Below are positions 38,028 to 51,330 of a stretch of DNA of 64,000 nucleotides, piece by piece; position 1 is the first letter of the stretch, and every line of letters begins with the position of its first letter. The notes beneath the pieces are model-generated. The model saw nothing but the letters and a program-made list of their open reading frames with translations, ran no database searches and was not told where the DNA came from. The stretch covers positions 554,601 to 618,600 of the forward strand of contig VXAY01002875.1 of NCBI GenBank assembly GCA_013399855.1, written 5' to 3'. A program made the translations under genes and the position numbers. The stretch comes from Oxyruncus cristatus. Taxonomy: Eukaryota > Chordata > Aves > Passeriformes > Cotingidae.

Positions 38028-38160
38028 GCAGATATCCCCTGCAGCTCATGGAAAAGCCCACACTGAAGCAGATATCCCCTGCAGCCTGTGGAGGATGCCA
38101 CAGTGGAGCACAAGAATATTCCTGAAGGAACTGCAGCCTGTGGAGAGCCCATATCAGAGC
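38028..38160 (+). repeat. Degenerate tandem repeats inside LTR
   Basis: Units containing GATATCCCCTGCAGC start at 38031 and 38071 (40-bp period); a third related unit (CTGCAGCCTGTGGAGAGCCC) begins near 38131 with a longer spacing. Each unit ends in a GAGCA or GAAGCA motif. The array lies between TATA box and poly(A) signal and is missing from the 49990 copy. Confidence 0.8.
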
Positions 38161-38377
38161 AGAGGAAAGATGCAATGAGGAAGAGAGGCAGAGAGATACC
38201 ACCATGTACTGGCTGCAACCCCCCTGCCTCTCTCCATGTGAGCTTGCATGGCAGGGGTAGGGTGTGTGGTTTGGGGAGTCTGGAGTGCAGAAATAGAGCT
38301 GAGCCTGGGGGGAACAGGGAGGAAAGGTGTGCTGGTTTTGAGTTTGTTTCTCACTACCTGAATCAATTTTAATTGGC

Positions 38378-38383
38378 AATAAA
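38378..38383 (+). promoter_or_regulatory. LTR polyadenylation signal
   Basis: AATAAA within GGCAATAAACTAG, followed within about 40 bases by a T/G-rich stretch (GAGTCTGTTTTGCCTG). It is on the plus strand, so it cannot end REV3L transcripts. Confidence 0.7.
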
Positions 38384-40887
38384 CTAGTTAATTCTCCCCA
38401 CATAGAGTCTGTTTTGCCTGCAGTGGTAATTGGTAAGCAATTTCCTTGTGGTTATCTCAACCTATTGTTTTAATGTTTCTGTTTTTCCTGTTTTATCCCC
38501 CTGTATTACCAGAGTGTGGTGGTAGGTTGCGGAAGGAAGCAGCTGGGTGGGAATTTGGCTGTATGCCAAGTCTAACCTGGCAGGCACTGGTCAACAGAAA
38601 TGATTCTCTGGATGTCAGCCTCTAGAGCTTACAAACTCTGCCAGAAGGTTTGAAAAAGGTAACAAAATAAAGCAAGTCTTAGTGTCAATAGACTTCTACC
38701 TGCTACCTGGTGATCTCTAACTTCACCAGAAGACTTCGGAGGATGTTACAGCTATAAGTCTCTGCTTTAAACCTTTATTCAGAGTAGAAGTTCTAGCCTA
38801 CCTGTATTAACTTAATAAAAAACAATATACAGCCTCAATCACCAGAGTAATAAAACCTTTCAATGCAACATTAATATATTTAACCACAAGCTTCCCATAA
38901 ATTAGTCCTACTACCATAGCTTACATTAAATGACAATGGTATAAACATTGTCTGTTTGTTGTAATAATGTATAATTAAACAATGTGGGAGACAATATTAC
39001 CCTTCACAACAAACCTACTTAAAAATATTATAGTGAAAGATAGGCCTGTTCATGAGTCTTCCAAAACACGTTATGCACAAAGGTGCAGAACGTTCAAGAT
39101 ATTTCCAAGTAGAGAAGAAAGAGAGGTTACAGCATGCAGATAAAGTGACAGAATGCTCTAATCCATTGCAGTTTTTAAAAAGATGCCATCAATTGAGATT
39201 GCAAATACCTCAAATCCTTATTCAAAGTTTTGCCCAAAGATCCTCATGACAGGATCCTTCAAGCAGCTACACAAGAGAAACAATTTTCAGCTGGTAACAG
39301 CAGCCTTTGGTTTGCCATGAACCAATCCCCAGCCAAACTCAATTCTAGAGAGCCATTACAGAAGGAGCAGCTCCACACAGGACTTAGAGAAACAGTATTC
39401 TTGAAGGCTGGTGGTCTGAATCCTGATTCACCTCACAGAATTGTAAATCCTGAGCAGTTCTATACTTTGTATCACACACACACAAAATCTTACCATTCCC
39501 TTTCCTTTCAGCTGATTTTTAACTTCTTCACTCCCAATTTAGCAGTTGTTTGATAATTATACTTACCTTCAGTAGTTTCTCAGGATTAACTTGAAAAATT
39601 CTGTGCAAGTGCAAAAACAACTGTTTTAAACAGGAGAATAAACAGCAGCATTAGAAAAATAAGATTCAAATAATAGCACTTTTCAGTGAGTTTTTTTTGT
39701 TTTCCTTCACACTAAAAGAGCATGGTATGCAGAAATCACACTACAGTAATGTTAGAATTTACCTACAGCATTTCATAAGAATCTGTATGTTAGTTTTTTG
39801 CCTTCTACTGCAAATATAGTGCTCAGGTCTCTGCCACACCCTCAGCTGTGGGTACTAACAAGCAAGGCTTTTTCTCCCCTATTCCAGGAAAACAACCACC
39901 TTAGCACCCACTGAAGAAAATGGATGCTAAATACAGCCACAGCATTTGTCACTCTTCAAATGTGATCTTTTTATGTCTTCTTCTTTTATATTTTACAAAA
40001 TATTTAAATGAATGCTCTTTCAGTGATACACCTGGTGTTGCTATTTTACTTTGCATATTTTGCAATACTATTAAGTATTGTATTTCCTATTTTGATTTCT
40101 TTGGCGACATACTACTTTACTTCCTCATCTTTAATTAGGCATCCGTCCCCCTCTTTTCATCTTCTGTAAAGTCTAGCATCTTGTGGTAGCACTTGAAGGG
40201 TTTCATGACTATTTGCATGCTTGAGCCTTTCTTTCTGCAAAGAATGCCCAGTCTTTGTAGCATTCTTATCTTAGGCTTGTTACAGTCATTAATTGATAAC
40301 ATACACACTGTTTTACCTTATCACATGGTTAAAACTACAAAATCTTTTTCTGTCTCAGTGCTACAGCAAAAAAATTTAAACATCTGAGCACTTCACAGAA
40401 AGCATGCATCCAAAGACTGCTTGCCTTGTACAGATAATTTCATGTGGTTGTCTTTTATTTACTCAATAACCTTCAGAGTGGCCGTAAAGACCTTGCAGAC
40501 TGGATGCCTCACTTGCCAGAGCAAAGTACTTACAGCAATGTCTGCACTCTTTCAGAAATGTTTTGAAGTGTAACTCAGAAATATCTGTCACAGATGTAGT
40601 GTCATCCAGTCCAGATACTCCTATTTTACAAGGTCGTGTCACTGGCTAATAAATTTTCAATTGCTGAAATTCTGTGTACAGAACAACTAATTACTGACTA
40701 CCTTTCTGCACTGAAAACAAAAGCTCTCCCTCAAAAACAATCTAGTTTCACATTTTAAGCTAATATCTCAAATGCTCTGAAGGACTACTTAATATCCATC
40801 TCTCCATTGCTCTGTTCAGATCTGAATTCTCTCCATCATCAGCTATCCCTTTTCCCAAATCTATGACAGCAGTGATACATAGGCAGT

Positions 40888-41142
40888 ATCACAGAATCAA
40901 TTAGGTCGGAAAAGATCTCTGAGATCATCAAGTCCAAACTATGACCAAACACCACCTTGTCAACTACACCATGGCACTAAGTGCCATGTCCAGTTTTTTC
41001 CTTCAACATCTCCAGGGATGGTGACAGCACCACCTCCATGGGCAGCCCATTCCAATGTCCAATAACCCTTTCTGTGAAGAAATTTGTCCTAGTGTCCAAT
41101 CTAAACCTCCCATGGTGCCACTTAAATCTATGCCCATTTTGA
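40888..41142 (-). mobile_element. CR1 LINE 3' fragment
   Basis: Minus-strand CR1, same direction as REV3L. The plus strand reads TATCACAGAATCAATTAGGT, CATCAAGTCCAAACTATGAC, CATGGCACTAAGTGCCATGT, GGCAGCCCATTCCAATGTCC and then GTGTCCAATCTAAACCTCCC. It is the same subfamily type as the copy at 63462 (shared CATGGCACTAAGTGCCA), and moderately diverged. Confidence 0.92.
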
Positions 41143-42449
41143 CTGATACACTATACAGTATAATACACTATAAGCTTTTCTTTAAAAATAAAAATAAAAT
41201 TTGAGCAATGGGGATTTCTTCTGTGGTTTTGTCTAACAGTGTGAATAAAGTGTGCAGCAAGAGCAAAACAACTGCATTAAAATCCATAGATTTCCTCTCT
41301 CTGGGTTTTCAGTAGCCCTACTGCTGGTGTCCAGCAAGGGCAGAAAGAAAAAAAAAAAAACAAACCCAACAACAAAACACCAACACAAAAGACAAAACCT
41401 TGCATGGAGAAGGGGAACAAAAAGATAAACAGATGAAGAAATGCCGAGTGGGGGGTAGGGGCAGAACATGGCTAATCTACTCACAGAAATCCTAGTAAGT
41501 GATGGAACAATGTGCAACTAATTAAGCCATTGGCTCCTCACATATATTATTAAAGTGTATTTGTGCAACTGGTAGTGACTCTCTCACAAAACAGCTTCAC
41601 CTGATACAGAAGAAAGACCTGGAATCTGCAGTAAGTCAGGAATACATGCTGAATGACTTACTAGTATAATGCGTATCTGATTTGTCACAGTAGTTAGAAA
41701 TTTATGCCAAGGAAGCAGGCACCAATGCATACTGAAACGTTCATCATCGAGGCAGATGAATATCATTCTAGCAAACAGCATTCCCACCTTTCTCTTGGAA
41801 TTTTTATTGTGATGCTGAGTAAGTCATATGTTAAAAAGGTAGAGGGAGCACTTATGACACTGAGATAGCTAAAATGGTTTAGAAAATGGCAAAATAATTC
41901 TATACTTAATTAAATCATTAAGCACTGTACAGTTATAAAAACTTAAACCATAATACTTTCAGGTTAAAATCCCACAGAAGTTTTTAAAAAAATTAAATCT
42001 AATATTTTCACTTTGTAATCTCAGCTCTTCATGCATAAGATACTGACATTACCACAGTTCAGACTTCCAGATAACATCACCAAAAAAATTATAAATACAT
42101 CAACAATTACAAGAAAAAAAACCCTCTCCACATGAATGTTTTATTTGGATTAAGTTTTTGACTGTGGATGATAAAAAAGATCATCCTCACTTGCTGAGTA
42201 ATTGGTTAAAAAGTCACTGAGCACCATGTGCTAATTGTTACAGAAAATGAGAAAAAATGGTATTTTATCACATTATTGAAAATCATCCTAATGCTTTCAC
42301 ACAACGGAAAAGATTTATGGCATATCTTCACTCTTTTTAGTGACTGCAACCCTGGTGTTCTTTTAATAAAGAATTTATATGCAACACTGATAGAGACTGC
42401 AGAACTCCTACAGCAGATGAGGAAAAGAGATGGGAAGGGAACTAGTTAA

Positions 42450-42560
42450 AATTTGGCAACTCTGAAGGTTGAATATGTCCCTGCTCACGGCAAGGGGATT
42501 GGACCACATTACCTTTAAAGGTTCTTTCCAAGCCAAATCATTCCATAGTTTTATGAAGGT
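42450..42560 (+). mobile_element. CR1 LINE 3' terminal fragment
   Basis: About 110 bases of a plus-strand CR1 end: GAAGGTTGAATATGTCCCTG, GGCAAGGGGATTGGACCACA, TTACCTTTAAAGGTTCTTTC and a decayed tail TCATTCCATAGTTTTATGAAG. Resembles the 3' end of the copy at 11776. Confidence 0.85.
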
Positions 42561-45500
42561 GAAAAAACAATTGACCAGTAGATGCCGCTTGACAGACCTG
42601 CTGATCAAGATCTAAAGTCATCTGCTCCTTGTCTCAGGACACAGAAAGACCAAGAGTCTGTATCAAAATTTTTCTTGGTATTTCCAAGGCTCTATAAGGC
42701 TGTATTTCTCCTCTGTTGCTTAGGTTTAGCTTGTATTTCAGGTTAAGCCTCAAATGATTTACTACACTTAGATATACAATATAAATAAGCAAGACAGTTA
42801 ACAAGAAGACGCTGAACAATGGAAAACTGAGATAGGTAAAAGGTAAATGTGTTCAAGACAAGAGCATCAATTTATTGAACTTCAAGGCTGCTGATAAGTC
42901 ACAAAATTCTTACAAGAAACTGCAACACATTACCAGAACATACAGAACTAAGCAATCAGAAGTGGTATCATCACACATATGCTTTGCTAGTATAAGAATA
43001 ACGCCAGCTCTTAGATATCAGTTATGAGAACAACTACCTACAAACATAAATTGACCAACATTTCACCTCAGCACAACTGACGTCTATCACACTATTTAAT
43101 GTTCTCAATGATCAGGCCAGGCCAAAAAGAGCAAACCTGGTAAACAAACCACATTTGGTTCAGCTACTGCTGTTTGCTGTCCTTTATGGTGAATACATAT
43201 ACTTTTTCACACAATTCCAGCTCTAAAAGAACAAATGCACAAGGCACTTCGTGGCTGGAATGAATAATGTACTAGATTCCTTATGAACTTTTATCTAAAA
43301 CCAGTTTTATGACAGTATTGCATGTTCAGCATTTGCACACATCAACTTCAGTAAGTGTATCCAAAGGTGAAATTATGAGTGCAGTTGGTTACAAATGCTT
43401 CTGAATTGCTAAAGATTTACTTCTCATAACAACACATCAGGGGTTACATTATAAAGGTATATGGATGTATCTGAGTTAAAGTATTTGCTTACGGGTGGGG
43501 TTTTTGTTCCAAATTTAAATGTCAAATTTATTTAAATATTACCTATGAATTACTGCTGAAATACAAGCATGTTTTAACTTACTACACTCTGCAGTAAATT
43601 TTAAAAAAACATTTATTAAAGCATTATATAAACCTAGCATACAGCAAACTGTCCATTTAGATCTTAAGAGTTTTCAGATTACACTGAATTGAATGGAAAA
43701 CACTTCAAAGTTTGGATACTACTTCCATTCCTCCACCCATTTTTAACCTTAACAACACTTAGGAAGAAATGAAATAACACAGTTGTACAAATCCAAAGTA
43801 TTATATCTGCTATATATGTTCCTCAGTTTTTAACTTTTTCCTTTCTAGTTCTCTAGGAAAGTCAAGGAAAAAAATCAAAATAAAGCATAAGGAAAGCGAA
43901 AAACACAATCCCCAAATCAACTTTGTGTTCCAAGTGTTTCAATACAAAAATATCCTCCAGGAGTTTATAAAGAGAGAAGACATGACAGAAAGATCACTCT
44001 TTAGAAAAAGCCATTTGGCTGTACAGTAGAGACAAAATCAGACAAAAACTAAGCTGTCCAGGTCATCTGGTCTTGCTCCCGCTCTCCGAGACTCTGGACA
44101 TTTGCATGAGGAACTGAGCAGAAATGCTGACCTGGATTAAAAAAAAATCATCCTGCAATAATCAGGAAGTTCACCATAAATCACATAAGTTGTTCAGTAA
44201 CTGCACAGCTTACTGTGCCAGCACACACAGACACAAAGCTACACAGGGCAGCTGTGCACAGTTCTTGCTTCACACAGTATCAATGTCAGCTAATAGACAG
44301 CATAAGCAGCATTCAAAATGATAACTTGTTAGCTACTTTAAAAGCAAAGGAAAACAATCCTGTACTATCACATTCTTACAAGTGGGAAGGAACGGCTGGT
44401 ACACCCACACAGCTTTTACACTGTATTCCTTCCGTGATTTTACTAAAGAGAGACAAAAAGCAGTATTTCCTGCCAATACTACTTTAACTAACTGCTACAA
44501 CATATTTGAGCAAACAATATCTCTAGATTTTTCTTACTTTTAAAGCAAGCTGGCCAGCCAGTATTTTACAATAGTTTTGGCAAACTGGACTGACAAACCA
44601 AGTAACTTCCAAAGACTAATAAAACAGGGAAAGGATTTGTTCTACATTTTCAAGACTCTCTTATCACTTTTAAAACACGTAAGATGACTTGACTTCCACG
44701 TTTTGGTAATGTCCCTTATAAATACAATCTATATAATGAAAACAAATATTCACAAAAGTTCTTGAAGAACTCATAGCACAAGAAATTAGCTCAGCATTGC
44801 AAATTCAAACATATCTGCATAAAGGTAGTGTCAGAATTACGATTTATCAAGTGTGGAACAAAAGCAATCTAATTGTAATACACCCATTACAGGATTCAAG
44901 ACACACCAACCACAATGTGTAGTTAGGCAAAAGAATGTAAATTTACTTAAACATCAAAAATAAAAAAAAAAATTAAGACTATTGTTAAGAAAGCTGTTAA
45001 GAAGTACTGATGATAGAAATCAACACTGTGGCCTGCCATGTGACCAGGTTTACATTTTTGCTCCAGAGAAGTTTGAGGTTAACCAACTAATAATTAACAT
45101 CTGCACTCAACTGGAAGATATATAGCTCTAGGGATGTGTATTACAAAACAGGCTATTTTCTAAAGTACCTTTATTCTGGTTAAAAAAAAACCCTTTAAAG
45201 TCTAATTTGCAGCTCATTGCTTATAAAAAATTACGCAGACAAGCCCCCAGTGTACACTATAAACATGCATGACTTTAAGTTTCATTTTTCTAATAGAAAC
45301 ACATCTAATAAAGGACTGTCTAACCTCAAATGGAGGTAGTACAAAGTAATTTTTAAAACTTTCCTAGTCCCAAGTCAATTATTTCTGCAAAAGTAGAATC
45401 ATTGCCAAAACAAGTAGACACAAGACAATTGACATTAGTATGACAAAAATAATTGATAAAATTACTCTTCATGTAGTTATCACACTGTGTTCAAACAACA

Positions 45501-48500
45501 TGATCTATCCAGTTACCTGCCTGCACTTCTAGGGTCCATGCAGCCTGTCTATATGTGTGAAGCTTTCTATTTGCAGTCCCCTATCTTGACTCATTTCCCT
45601 ATGTGTACTTCAATCCAAAACTTGTATCACATACTTTGTGCTACCATTCACTCCATGAAGATGTTTCTGTACTGCAGTTCCCTGAAGGGGGAGAGAAAAA
45701 AAAAAAAGTATTTTCATGTGTCTAATTGTCAGAACATGTTTACATGAATTTAACAGTGAAAGGACCCTAAAGACTCCTACCACTAATGTTTGACCTATGA
45801 GGGAAGAGGTAAGTGTTGAGAAAGAACCATAAAATATAGTAGGAACAGCACAATCACCTCTACCAAGAAGCATATATATTCCTCTGCCTTTCTTAAGCAG
45901 AGGAATGGTCAATGGCCACCTCCACCTAAAGTCTTCCTAGGACCAAATTCTCCTTAAAGAATCAAAGCCACAGCAGTGTTAAATCAGCAACATCAAATGC
46001 AACTTACATTGTGGAGAAAATCATGGTGATTCTATGCTATGAAGCTTTATGAGCAATACAATGCAGAGTGCTTGACAGTTTGCTGCTAAAGTGTATAAAG
46101 TCCTGTCAACTAAGCCCGTAGCTGGACTGCCCAGAAAGCAGTGATGTTCTGGCAAATACTCTGGCAAATAAATTCCTTTATTAGTTCTCCCTTTAAAAAC
46201 TGGGTTTCAACCAGGACAATATTCACCCAAGTTGGAGTGTATACTTGTGAAGGATAGAAATGAATAATACTGAATTCAGTGAATATTCAGTGATGGACAT
46301 CTCCCTTCAACAAACGAAGCCCATTGTCTAGAAGAGGCTCAGTCCTTCTGTGATTTCTGAGGGTACTGGAGTAAATATGATGTCAGCAGCTCCTTGTACA
46401 ACAATGATCTCGCCATTCCACTTGAAAATTCTCCAGTGATTCATTCTGACTTGTATTTTATCAAGATTTCTTGAGGAAATTACGACTGAGTAAGAAACCT
46501 CTGATGGGACTGAAGGGATGAGGTTCTTCCAGTAGAAGGGTCTGACTATTTGGAAACATTTGTTTCCAAAAAATACTGACCCATATTTTGCAATGAGCTC
46601 TCACGCTCTCAGAAAGAGGCAAGGGCAATGGTAGTGCCAGGAAGGTCTCTCAGTGCCATAAATCAAGTCTATATGAATGAAATACTTGTACTGCCATAAA
46701 TAAATCAATCTGTCCAGATATAAAGATAACTGTTTCAAAGAATATTGTGATGATGTATTTGGCATTACCGAACTTAGTTAAGCTGAAGTGCTTAACACTA
46801 ATGGGAACAAAAATACACTTGCTTTAGAAAGGAACAGCAGAGGCTTTCTATTTCACACACTACACAATCAAACCACATCCGGCCTGATGCTGTCCTCTCC
46901 TGAAGCTGCTTTTTACGTGCTAAAACCAGGTTTGAATAAAAATAGACTAAGCTTGCCAAATTACACTTCTGCTTACTAAATAGTGGCTTTACTAGGCTGA
47001 CACACACTTGCCTGATCTTTCAGTAGATCTAACCAGATCAAACATTAAATGAAAAGGTATCTCATGTGTCTTATACATCATTCTGGAGAAGGATACAATA
47101 AGCATCAGAAACATGTAACAATACTGGATACATAACAACGTCCAATGTTCTATGAACCCAAACATTTCTGGCTTTGCACCTGGGCTTATCTGAAAGGGAG
47201 AAAGAATCAAGGGGCAAGTAAATTCTATTCACATCACATCTATTTTATAAGATATGCATTCATTACAGGATTCTCTCTTAGAACCAGAAAGAACAGACAG
47301 CAGGTAGAAGCCACTTGCCCTTTATGCCCTGAGCCACAAGAGTACTCAGTATTGGCATCTTCTCTTAAGTCACAAGCAGTCAGAAGAATCCAATCCTGCC
47401 CATGCTAAAATGTTAATCAGATAAATTCCTAAGGACAAGCACACCTCAAAAAGCTGGTATATCAACCTAAAATTTACTCACATTGTGCATTTAACAGCTG
47501 ATTTTGAAAGACAACCCAGAACTCCCTTCTCTAAGACACTACTCTCCCTCCCCCATAGTAAGAAAACGGCAGAGAGAGACCCTGATTACCGATGGACACA
47601 TTTCATGGAAAAGTTACATTTAGTTTCAAACGCTGATTTCACTAAGGCAGTGACACCAGCTGAAGACACTAAAACGGATTGCTCAAATGCTTTGAAAGCA
47701 CAGGCATGATGTTTTGCCTGTCATCCCTGGAAGCATGAGCACATGCACAAGTTACAGCAAGTTGAACCAGCACATAAATTTACAGCGCATCAGCTGCTCC
47801 TGCCATGGCAGCTTGCGTAGCTGTTACTACAGGGTAACACCATTAAATCGGTGCTGCAAAGCTACTGAGCTGTCTTATGTGCTCCAAGACAGAGAGAGCA
47901 CAACCCTACCCACAGATTTTTATCTAAAACCCCAATACTTGGGGTCAGCTGTTTACATACAGTTCAGATCTGTACAGGCCAGTAAGCTCTGAAGTAACAC
48001 AAGAAGCCTAATGGTGAACTGGAATTTAAATCTTTCTATTTCACACCCTATAGTTAGTATTCCACATTGCTGAGACTGAATCAGAAGTGGTGCTTCCCAT
48101 CCAGGTGCAATCCTGCACTAAACAGCACTGAATCATATTGATGCAGTGGATTGACATTTAATGTACTTTTTTTTTTTTAAGTTATCCTGTATTCCAGGCC
48201 GTCTGGTTGTCCAGTAGCTCACATGGCAAAAGCAGCCATTCTAGAAAGATCTATGTCTAGCTTTAGGAGAAGAGGTGGCTACACTTCACTTTCCTCAAAC
48301 AGGCAGTTCATAAGTCTTTAAACTTCTCTCTCAAATTCTTTCTTGTGTAAGTATTTGTTTGAATTTGATTAGCATAAATTTCAGGTATTTGGGTTCTTTG
48401 AGTGGTTTTCTTCATTAAACTAGAACTTCTCTTGCTCCTGATATCATCTAATAAAAGTGTATCTCAATATTCTCTAGAGGAGGAAAAACCATGTTTGAGC

Positions 48501-49544
48501 TCTCTTCTGAGCCCCCTATATTTTTTCCAACATACTTTAAAATACATTGGCACAGAGTCAGACACGCTACTTATCACATCTGTTTCACAAATTCTACCTT
48601 CAACCCCCTCAGCGTTTTGTTGTGACCAAAAATGGTATTAACCCTTTTGGCATCATACTGATATTCATTCAGCTGCTTGTCTGCAATGACCAGAAATTCT
48701 TTTTGCAGTCCCTGTTTTCTATACCACGGACTCTGCTTACATTCCTTTCTCTTACATACGTCCCACTTTGTCTGTACACCCAAACTCTATCAAATAATTT
48801 ACGTAACTATGTATGACTGCTGCAGCATTTAACTTTGCACAATTCTTCACCTTTCTTGAATGCTATGAACATTATACATTATTGATATAAACTGGACAAA
48901 CACAGTCCACTTGCACTAAAACAGTTTATTATAAATAAATATTGTAATCAGTAGTTTCTCAAGTGAAATATTTATGCTCCTTAAAGGGATGAAACTTTTT
49001 TAACTTTTCTCTTACTCTGCAACCACATATAATTCAAAACAAATGAAAGCATATAGCATCCGGTGATACAGTTATCAGAAAACTTCTACCTTGAATTCTG
49101 TACACTGCAGTTAGTAAAATAAAAAAAATGTCAGGCAGCTCTTCTGTGTCCTTTATCTCAATAAATTACTTTAATTAGTTTTCCTGCAGTTAGAACAAAT
49201 ACTGTTGTTCAACAGGCCAGAAAGACCCAGTATGCTTGTACTTCAAGGCATATGGTTAAAGAGCAATAAATTAAACAAACATTACAAGAATAAAAACATA
49301 AAAATGCATCAGTAACAATACCAAAAACATGTGCAAAAGCATGCAAGAATGTGTATCTTAGAGCTCAAAACCAGTCAAATTGAACATAAGATACACTGTA
49401 TATTAAAACACTGCAGCATTTCTAACCACATACGTTTTATCTCTATCAATATGGTAATTAACAGCATGTGGGTGTGTTCATTCCAATAAGGAGCATCTTG
49501 GCTGAAATGTTTGCATTCAAAAATTTTACTTGCAGGACTAACAG

Positions 49545-49570
49545 ATTTATTTATTTACTTATTTATTTTT
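49545..49570. repeat. (ATTT)n-like microsatellite
   Basis: Imperfect tetranucleotide tract with one ACTT interruption, intron 1. Confidence 0.85.
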
Positions 49571-49989
49571 TACTTTTCATTTGTGTTAAAGTATTCCTGG
49601 TTTAAAATCCTTTGGTACTCAATGCAATCACCAAAGCTGACAAATTTAAATCTGCTGAAGGGATATTCTGCATGCTAATCGAGCTCTTAAATGCCAACAG
49701 TCAAATCTAACTTAATCTGAACTATGCAAATTTTCCTAAGTGTTGGCTGTTTGCCTTTGTTCCAGTGATTGAAGATTTAATCACTTACTGACATAATAGT
49801 ATGTCTCTCCTGAAACTCAATTCTTAGAAGTCTGTAATGCTTGAGTACAACAGCTGCAGTGCTTCATCATGAGCAAGAGTGCGTCTCTGTTAGCTGTACT
49901 AATTTCACCTGGATGAAATCATGCTCCTTTATCCAAATAGTTAATTGTCACCCTCCCATTTTCAGGGAGTCACAAGTTATATGTTAGTG

Positions 49990-50551
49990 TGTCCTGGCTT
50001 GACACTGTCTGGATGGCAGGTGCCCACCAAAGCCGCTCTGTCACTCCCATCCTCAACTGGACAGGGGACAGAGAATTTAACGAAGGCTCAAGAGCAGAGA
50101 TAAGGACAGGGAGACATCACTCAACAACTACCACCACAGGCAAAACACACTCAACTTGGGGAAATTATACCAATCAAATCAGAGTAGGATAATGAGAAAT
50201 GAAAACTTCTCCCCCACCCCTCCCTTCTTCCTGGGCTTAATTTGACTCACAATTTTCTCTATCTCCTTCCCCCAGCAGCTCAGGGGGATGGGGAATGGGG
50301 GCTGCAGAGTTGTTTCACATATTCTCACTCCTCTCTTCTCTGGCTGCAGTTTTCTTTTGCGCAATAACTTTTTTTTTCTCTTCTTAAATACGTTATCCCA
50401 GAGGCATTACTACTGCTGGGATGGGCTTGGCCTTGGCCAGCAGCAGGTTCATCTTGGAGCCGGCAGGCAATCAGCCATACAGGAAGGTTCTAGCAGCTTC
50501 TCAGAGAAGCCACCTCTGTAGCTAAAACCTTGCCATGCAAACCCAAATACA
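49990..50551 (-). mobile_element. Endogenous retrovirus LTR, probable solo LTR, same direction as REV3L
   Basis: About 560-bp LTR in inverse orientation to the one at 37816. On the plus strand it starts TGTCCTGGCTTGACACTG, shows GGTGCCCACCAAAGCCGCTC, a block complementary to the R/U5 block of the other copy, CTTAAATA (inverse TATA box, 50383-50390), and ends ACCTTGCCATGCAAACCCAA then ATACA. It has TG..CA ends but no clear flanking duplication. Relative to the other copy it lacks the internal 40-bp repeats and a ~10-base stretch that holds the AATAAA. No internal retroviral genes adjoin it. Confidence 0.88.
50383..50390 (-). promoter_or_regulatory. LTR TATA-like box
   Basis: TATTTAAG on the minus strand, just downstream of a family-conserved GATAACG. 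If active it would start transcripts inside REV3L intron 1 in the sense direction. This is inferred from motif and position only. Confidence 0.55.
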
Positions 50552-51221
50552 CAGTACTGCTCATTAATCACATTTCTGAAAAGATGGATCAATGGAAAGT
50601 AAAATACCATCCACCAAGCCCTGAGCTGAAATAAATGGTAGGCAGACCCTCACACAAATGGCTACCAGAAAACCCTCAGCAACTGAATACCACAAAACTA
50701 TTAAAACATTTTGATAGTGTCTTATTATGAGGCGACAGCCATAAACCCAAATTGTTTTCATTTAAGTAACTTTCAAACAAACCCTCTCTTTTAAAGCAAA
50801 CCTTTTAAGGATTAAGTCTGAAAGCGAAAAAACTTATACTGGGGTTTATGTTTGCTGTAAGCCACTAATATAATCTCAATTAAGTGACTTTAAACACTAA
50901 GGAAACCATAACAATGGAAAAGTGACCTAGAATTAGAGTTTTTCTAAATACACCTTGTGACAGAGTATCTGTCTGAAGCAGGTGCAGAACAAGTATCTTC
51001 ACTCCAGTTCTGTCAAACAGATCAATGATATTCCTTCAGAATTGAGAAAGAGTACCATTAATATATACTATGTATAAATGACTTAAGTATTTTTAATTGA
51101 AGACAATAAAACAAGATAAAATATTTCAACAAAACAAAGAAGAAAATAATCTGAAATACAAATTAGTTGGATAAACCTATTTTAATGCAGGTATATTAAA
51201 TGCAATTCTTCTGTCACATAA

Positions 51222-51330
51222 CAGATTGGCAGAACAGTTGAGGTTGGAAGGAACTTCTGGAGATCATCTAGTCCAACCTCCCTGCTGAAAGCAGAGTCAC
51301 CTAAAGCAGGTAGTCTATGACAACGTCTGA
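51222..51330 (-). mobile_element. CR1 LINE 3' terminal fragment
   Basis: Minus-strand CR1 end about 110 bp long. The plus strand reads GTTGAGGTTGGAAGGAACTT, CTGGAGATCATCTAGTCCAA, CCTCCCTGCT and AGAGTCACCTAAAGCAGGT. Well-preserved canonical CR1 3' UTR. Confidence 0.93.

Larger units (their letters stand above)
37816..38586 (+). mobile_element. Endogenous retrovirus LTR, probable solo LTR
   Basis: About 770-bp LTR of an avian endogenous retrovirus family, antisense to REV3L. It begins with TG (TGTGTTCAAGGTTTATGTGG), has a TATA-like box at 37973, a 40-bp-type internal repeat array at 38028-38160, an AATAAA at 38378-38383, and a downstream block (GAGTCTGTTTTGCCTGCAGT, GTAATTGGTAAGC) shared with the inverse copy at 49990. 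No gag, pol or env sequence adjoins it and no second LTR in the same direction is seen, hence solo. The right end is uncertain by a few bases and no clear target-site duplication was found. The 191-codon minus-strand open frame across it is spurious. Confidence 0.85.

Noticed and set aside
37828..38403. 191-codon minus-strand open frame, the longest in the window
   Set aside because: It is the reverse complement of a non-coding LTR with internal repeats; the Pro/Ser-rich product reflects the GC-rich LTR and matches no family I know.
37816..50551. A single full provirus between two LTRs
   Set aside because: The LTRs are in opposite orientation and no retroviral coding sequence was recognised between them.
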